From Bacteroidota bacterium (GTDB lineage: Bacteria > Bacteroidota > Bacteroidia > 2-12-FULL-35-15), in the NCBI GenBank assembly GCA_023251835.1, contig JAHEXZ010000023.1:1-64000 (forward strand): a stretch of 64,000 nucleotides of DNA. Direction: 5' to 3'. A program made the translations under genes and the position numbers. The notes under the pieces are model-generated. The model saw only the letters and a program-made list of their open reading frames with translations. It did no database searches and was not told the DNA's origin. Of the stretch, positions 1 to 10,147 are shown piece after piece (within the stretch, counting starts at the first letter, position 1; each line of letters starts with the position of its first letter).

Positions 1-336
1 CGTAACCTGCACAAATACAAATAAACTATCTCCCGCCAGAATTTCAACATTACTTATCGAAGTTCCTGAGACACCATCTACATTCATCCTGAATTGTGAA
101 GCACTGCCGGTAGTCAGAAATATTTTTGAAATTTCAATAAGTTGATTGTTAGGATTATAGATTTTAAAGAGTTTAGTAGTAGAGCCAACGGTTGTAAAAA
201 CGGTATCAAAAAGAACAGAGTCGGTGGAGAAAGAAAGTTTTGCACTGGAATCAGTTAAAACAACATCTTTTTTACAGGCAGATAACGCAATAATCGCGAA
301 AAACAGTAACCACAAAACCTGCTTAATAAACTTCAT
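1..336 (-). CDS. Putative lipoprotein, partial (C-terminus outside window)
   Basis: Read by hand: MKFIKQVLWLLFFAIIALSACKKDVVLTDSSAKLSFSTDSVLFDTVFTTVGSTTK..., open to the left edge; lipobox-like LSAC; absent from ORF track because it has no stop in the window. Confidence 0.8.
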   Translation of the reverse strand, partial: MKFIKQVLWLLFFAIIALSACKKDVVLTDSSAKLSFSTDSVLFDTVFTTVGSTTKLFKIYNPNNQLIEISKIFLTTGSASQFRMNVDGVSGTSISNVEILAGDSLFVFVQVT

Positions 337-422
337 ACTACAAATATAGACAGATGCGCTGTTAAACGCATAAAAGGGATAAATATTTTACTTTTCAGAA
401 AAAATATAGTGAATCTTAGCGA

Positions 423-441
423 CCCGATAGCTTCTATCGGG
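423..441. terminator. Perfect 8-bp hairpin CCCGATAG-ctt-CTATCGGG in the gap between two minus-strand genes
   Basis: Inverted repeat seen directly; adjacent to a copy of the TGAATCTTA repeat. Terminator role is uncertain. Confidence 0.35.
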
Positions 442-490
442 TTTAAGAAAGCCTGTGTGTATTATGACCGTGGTTTTGGATAGTCAAAAT

Positions 491-2326
491 TTATTCTTTA
501 ATAAATCTTTTGATAATGTTCTTTTCACTTTGTGTAGTTAAAATTAAAAAGTACATTCCTTCTGAAAGAGTAGAAGTAATAACGGAATTGTTTTCTAATT
601 TTAAATCAACAGATTGTCCCAAATAATTTAAGCACATTATATTTTTTATTTTTTCATTTGATGTCATAAACAAATTATCCTTGACCGGGTTCGGGAAAAT
701 AGAAATTAATTCAGAGTTCATTAAATTAGTAATACTTGTTGTCAATAGGGTAGTGCTCTCGTAAGCACCCATATCTATTCTCCCAAATTTAACCCTTGAA
801 TTTCCGATTATATCGGTACTATAAAGATATAAACCATTAGTATCAGGTGTACCTGTATTGGTGCATGGCGAAATAGTCTGTAAATCCCAATTAGCTGAAA
901 GTGCATCATAACTAATTCCTGCATCCGCAGTAGGACTTATAAACAATGGGTCTGATAAAATAATATTATTATAATTTGCGGAATGATACCCTGAAACATT
1001 TGTGGTATCAGAAAAGTCACAATATCCAACATCAAAGGGAGTACTTCCTGTATAAGCAAAAATCTGGCTGCTTCCACCATTATATGTCTGGCTGGATTCG
1101 TTTCCAAAAATAATATTGTTTTTAAATACTACATCTCCGCTATCCATAGCAATTGAAACCCCTCCTCCAAATAGCTGGTTTGAACGATTGTTGACAATAG
1201 TATTATTTATTATGGTAGCGCTTGATGTGTCTAAAATTGAAATTCCTCCACCCGCATTTTCGGCTTCATTATTACAAATAAGATTGTTAATAATAAAAGG
1301 AAAGGATTTAATAGATAGGATTCCCGCACCATCATCCTGATAACCACATCCAAAACCGGTAGCCTGATTATTACATATTTTATTAAAAATAATTAATGGT
1401 TTGGAATAATTATTAATCAAAATGCCAGAACCTCCAGTTGCATTATTATAGGCAATTGTATTGTTTATAATTGTGGGGGATGCGCTGAAAATAAAAATTC
1501 CACCGCCAGTCGCCATAGCATTATTATAATTGATAATATTTTTATTTATTATTATATGAGAATTAGAGGCTTCAACAATTTTTATCCCTGTTAAATTATA
1601 AGTAATTTCATTTTGGGTGATTGTAACTGAAGTGGAACCCGTATCGCTCACTTGTATTCCGAAATCTGTAGAATGAGAAATGATATTATTGTTGACCATA
1701 GCAGAAGAGTTATAAAATAAAATACCGTATCCATTGTTTTGAAAAGTATTTTCCGAAATTATTGAATTGGAGTTAGCATTCACAAACAAACCTGTGAGAT
1801 TGTTTCTAAAATAATTTTTTTTGATAAGAGAATGAATATTATTTTCAATGTCAATGGCCCCACCATTATTATTAAATGAGCAGCTTTCTATCCTGATATG
1901 CTGCCCGTTATACGGAATGAGCGAAGTATATTTGCAATAGCTAAATTTGCAATACTCGAATATGGATGAATCGTTTGTTGGGAAAAGCCCAAATAAATGA
2001 ATTCCATTCCATCCACCCAAATTATTACTATAATTAGTTAATCCTGTGGTGTCCTTTATCGTAAAGGTGATGCTATCGTTACTATTGCCAATAGAAAGAA
2101 TCCTACCCGACACATTTATGGAATAGAATGATTGAAATTCCACATATGTTCCTTGATTAATTGTAAGAGTAGCGACATTGTTCACCCATATATCACCCGT
2201 TATTTTTACAGTATCTGCACTCCAAGTTGTATCGAAAGAAATTGTTCCCGAGAAATTAATGGTTTGTGTGTATCCAACAATGGAAATAGAAAGAAAAAAT
2301 GAAACCGAAAATAATAATTTTTTCAT
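491..2326 (-). CDS. Right-handed parallel beta-helix protein with T9SS type A C-terminal sorting domain
   Basis: Repeated NNxI/SxxIIxNN motifs typical of pectate-lyase-like beta-helices, signal peptide MKKLLFSVSFFLSISIVGYTQ, C-terminal SIFPNPVKDNLF...GMYFLILTTQSEKNIIKRFIKE. Start trimmed from 2434 to the M before the signal peptide. Confidence 0.85.
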   Translation of the reverse strand: MKKLLFSVSFFLSISIVGYTQTINFSGTISFDTTWSADTVKITGDIWVNNVATLTINQGTYVEFQSFYSINVSGRILSIGNSNDSITFTIKDTTGLTNYSNNLGGWNGIHLFGLFPTNDSSIFEYCKFSYCKYTSLIPYNGQHIRIESCSFNNNGGAIDIENNIHSLIKKNYFRNNLTGLFVNANSNSIISENTFQNNGYGILFYNSSAMVNNNIISHSTDFGIQVSDTGSTSVTITQNEITYNLTGIKIVEASNSHIIINKNIINYNNAMATGGGIFIFSASPTIINNTIAYNNATGGSGILINNYSKPLIIFNKICNNQATGFGCGYQDDGAGILSIKSFPFIINNLICNNEAENAGGGISILDTSSATIINNTIVNNRSNQLFGGGVSIAMDSGDVVFKNNIIFGNESSQTYNGGSSQIFAYTGSTPFDVGYCDFSDTTNVSGYHSANYNNIILSDPLFISPTADAGISYDALSANWDLQTISPCTNTGTPDTNGLYLYSTDIIGNSRVKFGRIDMGAYESTTLLTTSITNLMNSELISIFPNPVKDNLFMTSNEKIKNIMCLNYLGQSVDLKLENNSVITSTLSEGMYFLILTTQSEKNIIKRFIKE

Positions 2327-2649
2327 GTTAGATATGACAGTGAAATAATCAATCATCGAATTATACACATATATTATAAAAAAGGTTGCATATGTCTGTG
2401 TTTTAAAGTTATAAGAAAAAAAGGAGAAAGTCAAATGGTGTAAACGAATGTCTTTATGTCCGAAGTATAAAAAAGAATCTGTAAGGAGGCAGGGTTCTCA
2501 ATAAAAAAACTTAAATTTGTCAGTTATGGTAGCCCCTTAAAAACTATCATAAATATATTATTTACAGTATTTTAAAAAAAATTCAGGCTTATATAAGCCC
2601 GGGAAAAAAAATTTAGGTAAAGTGTCCGACTGGTTTGGAACTATTATAT

Positions 2650-5600
2650 ATGAATAAGTATTTAAAGTTAATTTACTTATTGTTGTTGTTTAGCTTCACA
2701 GGGAGCAGGGCTCGGGCACAGGCTGATTATGGCTCCGAAGAGGAATTTAAAAAGCAGGCAGCAAAGTTATTTAATGAAGAAGAGTACGTTAAAGCCTACC
2801 CACTGTACACTCAGTTAGTGAGTCTTTACAGAAAAGACCCTGATTATAATTACCGCCTTGGAGTGTGTATGTTGTATGCAACCGATGATAAAGAAAAGGC
2901 TATTCTCTATCTTGAATTTGCTCTTAGAACTCCTGATGAGGTTGAAAAAGAGGCCTGCTTTTATCTTGCAAAAGCATACCATCTGAATTATCGCTTTGAT
3001 GACGCTATAGCAAAGTACAAAGCATATAAAAAGATAGCATCGGGTGCTAAAGCTGAGCGTTTACAGGTCGACCGCCAGATAGAGATGTGTGCCAATGGTA
3101 AAAGATTATTACAAAATATTACCGATTTAATGGTAATTGAAAAAATAGAAATGAACCGGGAAGATTTTTTCCGCGCTTATGACATCTCCGGGATTGGTGG
3201 TAAATTACTTGTTAAACCAGATGAAAAAGAATTCAAAACAGCACTTGATAAAAAGAAAAAAGAAAATTCTATAATTTATCTTGCACAAAATGGCAGCCAG
3301 ATTTATTTTTCAAGCTATGGTGATAATGAGCAAAATGGCAAAGATATCTACCTGATAAAAAAACTGCCAAGCGGAGAATGGGGTAAACCTCAAGCTGTTG
3401 GAAAACCCATCAACACAAAGTACGATGAAGATTATCCATTCCTGCACCCTGATGGCAAAACATTGTATTTCTGCTCTAAAGGCCATAATTCAATGGGAGG
3501 TTATGATATTTTTAAAACCACACTGAATGAAGAAACCAATGAATGGAGTGCACCCGTTAATTTAGATTTTCCTGTTAATACTCCTGATGATGATATTTTA
3601 TACATCACCGATAAAGAAGATAAGCAAGCGTACTTCTCATCGGGGCGGGCAAGTGTGGCGGGAAAAATGGCCGTATACCATATTAATGTGGCTCGTAAGC
3701 CTATTGATTTTGTTATGATTAACGGGGCAGTTGTTAAAAACCGCCCGGAACAGGCACTCAATGCAAAGATTACAATAAAAGATATTAATGATAACAACGC
3801 AATTGTTGGTATGCTTAATTCAAAAGCGGAAAATGGTGCTTATGATATTAAACTCTCTAATGGTGGTCGCTTTTTATACACCGTTGAGACTCCTGGTTTT
3901 GCTATACAATCGGAAGTAGTTGAAATACCTGTACAAAAAGAGTTCAGGCCATTAAAACAGGAGATAAGTTATGAGTCAGGCTCTGATAAGCTGGTGATTA
4001 AAAATTTATTTGATGCCCCACCTGCTGATACCAGCTATTTACTTGCCCTTAATTTAATTAAAGAAAAAGCAAAGTTAGATGTTAGGCCAACCACTACAGA
4101 TGTTGTTATAAGTGATTCTGTAAAAGAGGATGGAAGTGAAGACACTTCTGTGGCAGTTGTACAACCAGTTACTACTACAAGTATTGGACTAAGTAATGAA
4201 GATATTGTACGTATTGCTTATAGAGATGCTAAAGAAGCAGAAACTGAAGCAAATGAATTGCGGGAGCAAGCCGATATTTCATGGGGTTTTGCAAATCAGA
4301 AGAATGGGCTTGCTCAAGGCAAGTTACAGGAAGCTGCTAACTTAATGGCTGCCGCAGCAAAGGAAGAAGATATTGTAAAAAAGCAGGCACTCACTGAACA
4401 GGCAAATACTGCCAATAAGGAAGCAGAACAGTTGAATGATGAAACAGTTGTTGCATTTAATATCGCTAAAAAAATAGATGCAACTGCAACAGCCAACCAG
4501 GAAGAAGCTGAATTATCACAGCAATATGCGAAAGAGCTGGAAGCTGCTGTAAAATCAAGTAATTCAAAACAGTCAGTAGCTAAACTGGAAGAACTGGAAA
4601 AGAAGTTAGACGCATTAAGCCAAACCAATGCTGCCAGCTTACCTATTACAAACAGCTTTAAGAGAGAGGAAGAAAATAAAAAACGTGAGATGGATAAAGC
4701 AATACAAGAGTCCGGCAATCTGAAGCAGGATATGGCCGATAATGAAATAATCATTGCCGGACTTAAAGTGGATGCTGCAAAAGAAAAAAATGATAAAATA
4801 AAAGAAGGACTGAATAACCAGATTGCAGAACTGCAGCAGGAAAATATTGATAAACAAAAGCAATATGAACAAAATGAAATGAAAATTGCCAGACTTCAAA
4901 AAGAATATGCTGCTGCTAAAAATGAAATGGAACTGGTAGGCAATGTGGTAGACCAATCAAAAACTGCTGATGGCGAAGCAATTGCAGCTAAATCTGCGGC
5001 TATTGATAAAAATAAACTGGAACAGCAAATTAATACCATTAAAAATTCTACTGCGGCTAATAATAGTAGTATTGCACAATCAACAAGTGCTACAGAAGAC
5101 CGTAATAACAAAAATGTGGTTGCTTCCACAAACAATCAAACAAAAGCAGATTCTGCACCACAACATACCATGACTGTTGTTACCACATCAGGTAATACAA
5201 TGACTATTGATACAACAGAAAGAACGGTTGATTTGGGTAAACCAATTGGTGCTGATACAGTTAAACAGTTTGCATACACAAATGCTGATGCAAATACACA
5301 GATTACCGAGGCAGATTCTTTAGATAAAGAAGCAAATGATTTGTTGGCGCAATCAATAACTTACAGGGTTGAAACTCGCGATCAAACCAGTAAAAGTGCT
5401 CAGAGGGAAAGAAGGAAGCAGGGAGAAGAATTAGTGAAACGCGCCCAGGCAAAAAAAGAAAAGTCAGCTCAGCTTTATGCTGATGCCAATAAAGCCGAAT
5501 ATAGTGCAAGCCAAAAGCCGCTTGATGAAGCTGCAAAGGCAAATGCCGGAAGTACCGCACCTGAATTATTTAAAGCTGAACTGTTAAATGATGAATCAAA

Positions 5601-8600
5601 AAAATATTTTGACCTTGCACAACAGGAACGGGAAAGGACAAAATCAGCAAAATCGTATAGTGAGAAAGAAGCTGCATACGAAGCTGCAAAAAGTAATGAA
5701 TTAATAGCTCTTGAAAAACAAAAAGAGGCAGCTGGTATTTATAAGAATTACAAACCGGATGTTTCAGGCACTTCTGTGGCTTCTATTAATATTAAAGATA
5801 CTTCCAAAGCTAAAACAACTCCAAATAACGGACAAACTATAGTTACCAATAACACTTCGGCAACTACTCCTCATACCACAGAATCAGCTATTGCAGATAT
5901 CAATACTAAATATCAGGCGGATTTAGCAGCTACCGAATCAATTAAAGATGAGGCTGATCGCGAAAAAGCTAAAGCAGATGTATTAAAAAGCTGGTCGGAA
6001 GCTTTAGACGTTGACCTTGTAAAACAAAAACAAGATTATGAAGCAGCAACAGACCCGGTTGTAAAAGCTCAGCTTGCCAAAAGAATGAGTGACGTTGAAA
6101 ATAGTTCCAAAGAAAAGCAGGCATTGGCATCCCAAAGCAAAACAAAAGCAGAAGATTTGAAACAACAGTCTGTTGCAGCTACTACATCCTCGGCTAATGC
6201 TGATAATACAACTGTAGCAAAAAATCAAACAAATGACAGTAACAGGACTGGTAATAATAATAATGGTAACAGTAATAGTGACAGTAATGTTTTGGCTGAT
6301 AGCGCTGGTATTTCAACACAGGAACAACAAGAACAGTTTGAATACAATGACCCTGTAGCAAATGAAAAGATTGCAAAGGCAGTTGTTTTAAATGATCAGG
6401 CTGACGAACTACTTGCTCAATCAATTATTCCTGAACTGGAAACGACTGAAAAAATAAGCGATGCTGAAAGAGCAAAAAGAAAAAAAGAAGCTCAGAAACT
6501 TATAGCCGAAGCACAAAAGAAAAAAACAGAATCCGCTCAATTAGTTGCTTCTGCTAACTCTTCAGAGTATTCATCAAAACAAAAAGAACTTGACAAATTA
6601 GCGAAGGTATCTGAAGAAAGCACAGCTCCGGAACTGTTAAAGGCAGAAATAACGAATGATGAAGCTCAGAAACATTATAACCTTGCTTCTAATGAAAGAA
6701 AAAAGGCTGAAAAAACTAACAATTATTATGAAAAAGAAATGCTATTGGATGATGCCCGTGAAAATGAGCTAATGGCTTTAAAGAAACAAAAGGAAGCTTT
6801 AGACATATACAAAAACTATAATTCTGGTGCTGTTGTTACTACTACTACTAATAATAATAACAATACGATCGCCTCTAATAATACCATTAACAATAATTCA
6901 ACAAGTAATGGTACGAACAACAACATTCCAACCAATTCTAATTCAACAGGTATAACTGCCGCTAACCCGGACAATGCAGCTACTACGACAACTGACAATG
7001 CTTCAGTTGCTTCTGAAAAATCAATAAATACCACAACTGTTTCTAACAAACAGTTTGCTTATACTTTACCTTCTGCCCTGGAACAAAGTGTTAAAGCTGC
7101 CGCTTTAAATAAACAGGCTGAAGATATTATGACATTATCCCTTGACCTGAAAACACAAGCAATAGCTCAAAGTAATACGGATGCAAAAAATACAATGTAT
7201 GCTCAATCGGAGGAGTTGATGAAAGAGGCTCATGGAAAAAAAACAGAAGCAGCACAACTGATGACTTCAGCTAATGCTGCCGAGTATAAGCATGTGCAGG
7301 ATCAATTGGATAAGTATGCTAAAGCTGCTTCAGCCAACAATTCCGGGGAATTATTAAAAGCTGAAATATTGAATGATGAAGCTCAGGCTAATTTCAAAAA
7401 AGCAAAGGCCCAACGTGATGAAGCTGCTGCCACAGATTCTTATTTTGCACGTGAAGCAATAGTAGAAGATGCTTATTCCACAGAAATTACTGCTTTAGAA
7501 AAACAAAATGAAGCAGTGACCATATACAAAAAGTATTCTCCTGAAGTGGCTTCCGTAAATACTACCAAAAGTGCAACTTCAGCTACTTCCTCTGCAAGTA
7601 CCATTGCTGCCAATCCAAAAACTGTTTCGTATGATGTAGTATTGGCTTCTAATGAGGCATTTGAGCAAAAATCCGGTACTGTATATTCTTCTAAAAACCC
7701 TATCCCTATAGATCAGAAATTGCCTGAAGGATTGATTTTTAAGGTGCAGATAGGGGCTTTCCGTAAGCCTATTCCCCAGAATCTTTTTAAGGGCATAACT
7801 CCCATCACTGGCGAGAGAACTTCTAAAGGCTTTATTCGTTATACTGCTGGCGTATTCACAAAATTCAGTACCGCTGATAAAGTGAAAAAGAAAATAATTG
7901 ATATGGGATACAAAGATGCATTTGTTGTGGCCTTTTTAAATGGTAAACGTATTCCTATCAATGAAGCTTATGCTTTGGCAGAAGGTACTCCGGCAACAGT
8001 TTTACAGGTGAGTCAACAGCCTGATAACAGTCAAAATACTACTGCTACCAGTCAGCAAAATGAAATTGTTAAATCGCAAAGTGTTGCTGATGTTGGCGGT
8101 TTGTTTTATACTGTTCAGGTGGGTGTTTTCTCTCAACCAGTATTAGCTTCTAAACTATACAGCATGTCGCCACTATACAGTGAAAAGTCGTCCAATGGAT
8201 ACCTGCGTTATTATACCGGAATATATAAGAGTGCAGCCCGCGCTTCAGAAGCAAAAGATATGGTAGTAGATATTGGTATTAAAGATGCATTTGTTACTGC
8301 GTATTACAATGGCAAGCGCGTTTCAATTCCGGAAGCACAAAAATACGAGGCACAAGGTGCTGTATTTCCAACTTCTCCTGAAGTAAATAAGTTACCTTCG
8401 TTTAAAGCAGTTACTAAATCCTCTGTTCCTCAAAGAAATAAAGATGCTTCAACTCAACAGCCTGCTGATAAAGCAACGAAACAGCAGTTAAATACAGCTA
8501 CCAGTCAAAACAACAATTTTCCGGCTGGTACTGGTATTGTATATAAGGTTCAAATAGGAGCATTTTATGATGAAGTACCTTTAGATATGGCCAACAAGTT

Positions 8601-8811
8601 TTTAAAAATTGCTCATAAAGGGATTCTGAATTATAAAGATAACAGTGGTATGACTATATACACTGTTGGCAATTTTAAAACATACGATGAAGCCAATGCC
8701 TTAAAAGCAGAAGTAGCTGCAGAAGAACTCACTGATGCTTTTGTTGTAGCATATCGTGATGGACAAAAAATATCAATTGAAGAAGCTAAACAATCAACTA
8801 ATACGAATTAG
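2650..8811 (+). CDS. Very large envelope protein: TPR, PD40/WD40-like beta-propeller, triplicated coiled-coil modules, three C-terminal SPOR-like domains
   Basis: Signal peptide MNKYLKLIYLLLLFSFTGSRARAQ; TPR-like N-terminus; PD40-like IYLAQNGSQIYFSSYGDNEQNGKDIYLIKKL and HPDGKTLYFCSKGHNSMGGYDIFKT; three repeats of KAELLNDE..Y..A..ER-type modules; three copies of FKVQIGAF/YTVQVGVF/YKVQIGAF. Confidence 0.8.
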   Translation: MNKYLKLIYLLLLFSFTGSRARAQADYGSEEEFKKQAAKLFNEEEYVKAYPLYTQLVSLYRKDPDYNYRLGVCMLYATDDKEKAILYLEFALRTPDEVEKEACFYLAKAYHLNYRFDDAIAKYKAYKKIASGAKAERLQVDRQIEMCANGKRLLQNITDLMVIEKIEMNREDFFRAYDISGIGGKLLVKPDEKEFKTALDKKKKENSIIYLAQNGSQIYFSSYGDNEQNGKDIYLIKKLPSGEWGKPQAVGKPINTKYDEDYPFLHPDGKTLYFCSKGHNSMGGYDIFKTTLNEETNEWSAPVNLDFPVNTPDDDILYITDKEDKQAYFSSGRASVAGKMAVYHINVARKPIDFVMINGAVVKNRPEQALNAKITIKDINDNNAIVGMLNSKAENGAYDIKLSNGGRFLYTVETPGFAIQSEVVEIPVQKEFRPLKQEISYESGSDKLVIKNLFDAPPADTSYLLALNLIKEKAKLDVRPTTTDVVISDSVKEDGSEDTSVAVVQPVTTTSIGLSNEDIVRIAYRDAKEAETEANELREQADISWGFANQKNGLAQGKLQEAANLMAAAAKEEDIVKKQALTEQANTANKEAEQLNDETVVAFNIAKKIDATATANQEEAELSQQYAKELEAAVKSSNSKQSVAKLEELEKKLDALSQTNAASLPITNSFKREEENKKREMDKAIQESGNLKQDMADNEIIIAGLKVDAAKEKNDKIKEGLNNQIAELQQENIDKQKQYEQNEMKIARLQKEYAAAKNEMELVGNVVDQSKTADGEAIAAKSAAIDKNKLEQQINTIKNSTAANNSSIAQSTSATEDRNNKNVVASTNNQTKADSAPQHTMTVVTTSGNTMTIDTTERTVDLGKPIGADTVKQFAYTNADANTQITEADSLDKEANDLLAQSITYRVETRDQTSKSAQRERRKQGEELVKRAQAKKEKSAQLYADANKAEYSASQKPLDEAAKANAGSTAPELFKAELLNDESKKYFDLAQQERERTKSAKSYSEKEAAYEAAKSNELIALEKQKEAAGIYKNYKPDVSGTSVASINIKDTSKAKTTPNNGQTIVTNNTSATTPHTTESAIADINTKYQADLAATESIKDEADREKAKADVLKSWSEALDVDLVKQKQDYEAATDPVVKAQLAKRMSDVENSSKEKQALASQSKTKAEDLKQQSVAATTSSANADNTTVAKNQTNDSNRTGNNNNGNSNSDSNVLADSAGISTQEQQEQFEYNDPVANEKIAKAVVLNDQADELLAQSIIPELETTEKISDAERAKRKKEAQKLIAEAQKKKTESAQLVASANSSEYSSKQKELDKLAKVSEESTAPELLKAEITNDEAQKHYNLASNERKKAEKTNNYYEKEMLLDDARENELMALKKQKEALDIYKNYNSGAVVTTTTNNNNNTIASNNTINNNSTSNGTNNNIPTNSNSTGITAANPDNAATTTTDNASVASEKSINTTTVSNKQFAYTLPSALEQSVKAAALNKQAEDIMTLSLDLKTQAIAQSNTDAKNTMYAQSEELMKEAHGKKTEAAQLMTSANAAEYKHVQDQLDKYAKAASANNSGELLKAEILNDEAQANFKKAKAQRDEAAATDSYFAREAIVEDAYSTEITALEKQNEAVTIYKKYSPEVASVNTTKSATSATSSASTIAANPKTVSYDVVLASNEAFEQKSGTVYSSKNPIPIDQKLPEGLIFKVQIGAFRKPIPQNLFKGITPITGERTSKGFIRYTAGVFTKFSTADKVKKKIIDMGYKDAFVVAFLNGKRIPINEAYALAEGTPATVLQVSQQPDNSQNTTATSQQNEIVKSQSVADVGGLFYTVQVGVFSQPVLASKLYSMSPLYSEKSSNGYLRYYTGIYKSAARASEAKDMVVDIGIKDAFVTAYYNGKRVSIPEAQKYEAQGAVFPTSPEVNKLPSFKAVTKSSVPQRNKDASTQQPADKATKQQLNTATSQNNNFPAGTGIVYKVQIGAFYDEVPLDMANKFLKIAHKGILNYKDNSGMTIYTVGNFKTYDEANALKAEVAAEELTDAFVVAYRDGQKISIEEAKQSTNTN

Positions 8812-8840
8812 GGGTTGAATGAAAGACCCATTGCGGGTAG

Positions 8841-8909
8841 GTCATTTCGAGTTTATCGAGAAATCAGGGTAGCCGCATCACGCACGTTTCTCGATAAACT
8901 CGAAATGAC
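8841..8909. repeat. GTCATTTCGA-family palindromic element: perfect 23-bp inverted repeat
   Basis: gtcatttcgagtttatcgagaaa (8841-8863) and its exact reverse complement (8887-8909). Confidence 0.85.
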
Positions 8910-8986
8910 CACCGCACAGAATTTTTTCTTTAGCATATTCTCCTTTGAAAAAATAATTTCCAACCCCTAATTTGCATAAATAATAA

Positions 8987-9292
8987 ATGATTATGAAAGG
9001 ATATGATAATAAACAGCACGAGTTTGATACACAATCAGAAGTGCTTCTGGAGATTGAAGAAAAGGAAGTAACCGGGAAACAAATAATACTTTATAATGAT
9101 GATTTCAATACCTTTGATTTTGTTATTGAATCGCTTATAAAAGTATGTAAACACGATCCTTTACAAGCGGAACAATGTACTTATCTGGTGCATTATAAAG
9201 GGAAATGTGCGGTAAAAAAAGGAGTTTACGAGGAATTAGAACCTATGTGTACAGCTTTGTTGGAAAGAAACCTTACGGCTGCAATTGAGTAA
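8987..9292 (+). CDS. clpS: ATP-dependent Clp protease adaptor ClpS
   Basis: ClpS core: IILYNDDFNTFDFVIESLIKVCKHDPLQAEQCTYLVHYKGKCAVKKG. Confidence 0.9.
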   Translation: MIMKGYDNKQHEFDTQSEVLLEIEEKEVTGKQIILYNDDFNTFDFVIESLIKVCKHDPLQAEQCTYLVHYKGKCAVKKGVYEELEPMCTALLERNLTAAIE

Positions 9293-9326
9293 CATCCTAT
9301 CTCCTGAACCAACAATGGTGATGTAA

Positions 9327-9995
9327 TTAGTGACCTCCACCATGTTCTTCAGCTCCCGCAGCAGGTTGCTCCCTTTTTGCCGAATCAGTGGCAGCAGCAG
9401 TGCTCTCAGTAGTAGCAGGTGGTGTTACAGCTTCTTCTTTAGGTTTTTCCGCAGCCCCATGTTCGCCATGCTCTGCTGCTTTTGTTTCACCATGTTCTCC
9501 TGCAGCAGCTCCATGGCCGCCTCCGAATAATTTGTCTTTAAACAAGAAAGCGGCAGCCCCCCCTCCTCCAAGTACAACCACTAGAATAACTATAATAATA
9601 ACAAGTTTCTTTTTAGACTTTGGCTTTGTTTCAGTTTCCGATTCTTTTTTATGAGAATCACCATGCCCCTGACCTCCACTGGCAACTTTTTTCTGCACGG
9701 TTTTTTTATTTCCTTTTTCAGGGCTTACTCCAAGTATATATTTATTATGTAAATGTTCAAGTACTGTATCTTCATTTCCCTGAAATTCTTTAACAATACG
9801 TGGAACTAAGCGAAGTTTTGATTTTTGGTGTTTGTTAAAAAAATCGGTAAGTTTCGCTTCAAATTCGCTACCACTCATTGCAACATGAGTTTTTGCAATT
9901 TCTTCAGGTGTTGTTTCACTGCTGTCAGACGTTCCGGTTTCCGAGATGTCCATTGCTTCATCATTGCTCAGTGTTTCGTTTGTTTCTTCGCTCAT
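9327..9995 (-). CDS. Hypothetical single-TM protein with His/Glu/Gly/Ala-rich C-terminus
   Basis: Long ORF with TM segment KKLVIIIVILVVVLGGGGAAAFLF and low-complexity tail EHGETKAAEHGEHGAAEK...EEHGGGH. Confidence 0.75.
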   Translation of the reverse strand: MSEETNETLSNDEAMDISETGTSDSSETTPEEIAKTHVAMSGSEFEAKLTDFFNKHQKSKLRLVPRIVKEFQGNEDTVLEHLHNKYILGVSPEKGNKKTVQKKVASGGQGHGDSHKKESETETKPKSKKKLVIIIVILVVVLGGGGAAAFLFKDKLFGGGHGAAAGEHGETKAAEHGEHGAAEKPKEEAVTPPATTESTAAATDSAKREQPAAGAEEHGGGH

Positions 9996-10147
9996 AGCAG
10001 AAAAGTATTAATAAATTAAAAAATAAATCTCAGGTAAAAAAAGTTTCTTAATTCTATGTGTTAAAGATAGAAATATTTGTTCAATTCAATAATGTTCTTA
10101 AAATTTTTTTAATTCCTGTTAAATAAAAAATAAACATACAATAATAA

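Noticed and set aside
4314-4956. Antisense ORFs 4314..4754 and 4639..4956 (-)
   Set aside because: They lie opposite the Ala/Lys/Glu-rich coding strand of the giant gene; leucine/serine-rich shadow ORFs with no recognisable domain.
6816-7049. Antisense ORF 6816..7049 (-), poly-Leu/Val
   Set aside because: Shadow of AAT/ACT triplet repeats on the coding strand; composition artefact.
8841-8909. Simple rho-independent terminator for the 2058-aa gene
   Set aside because: Stem is strong but no U-tract follows directly, and the ends match other GTCATTTCGA elements, so a dispersed repeat is the better label.
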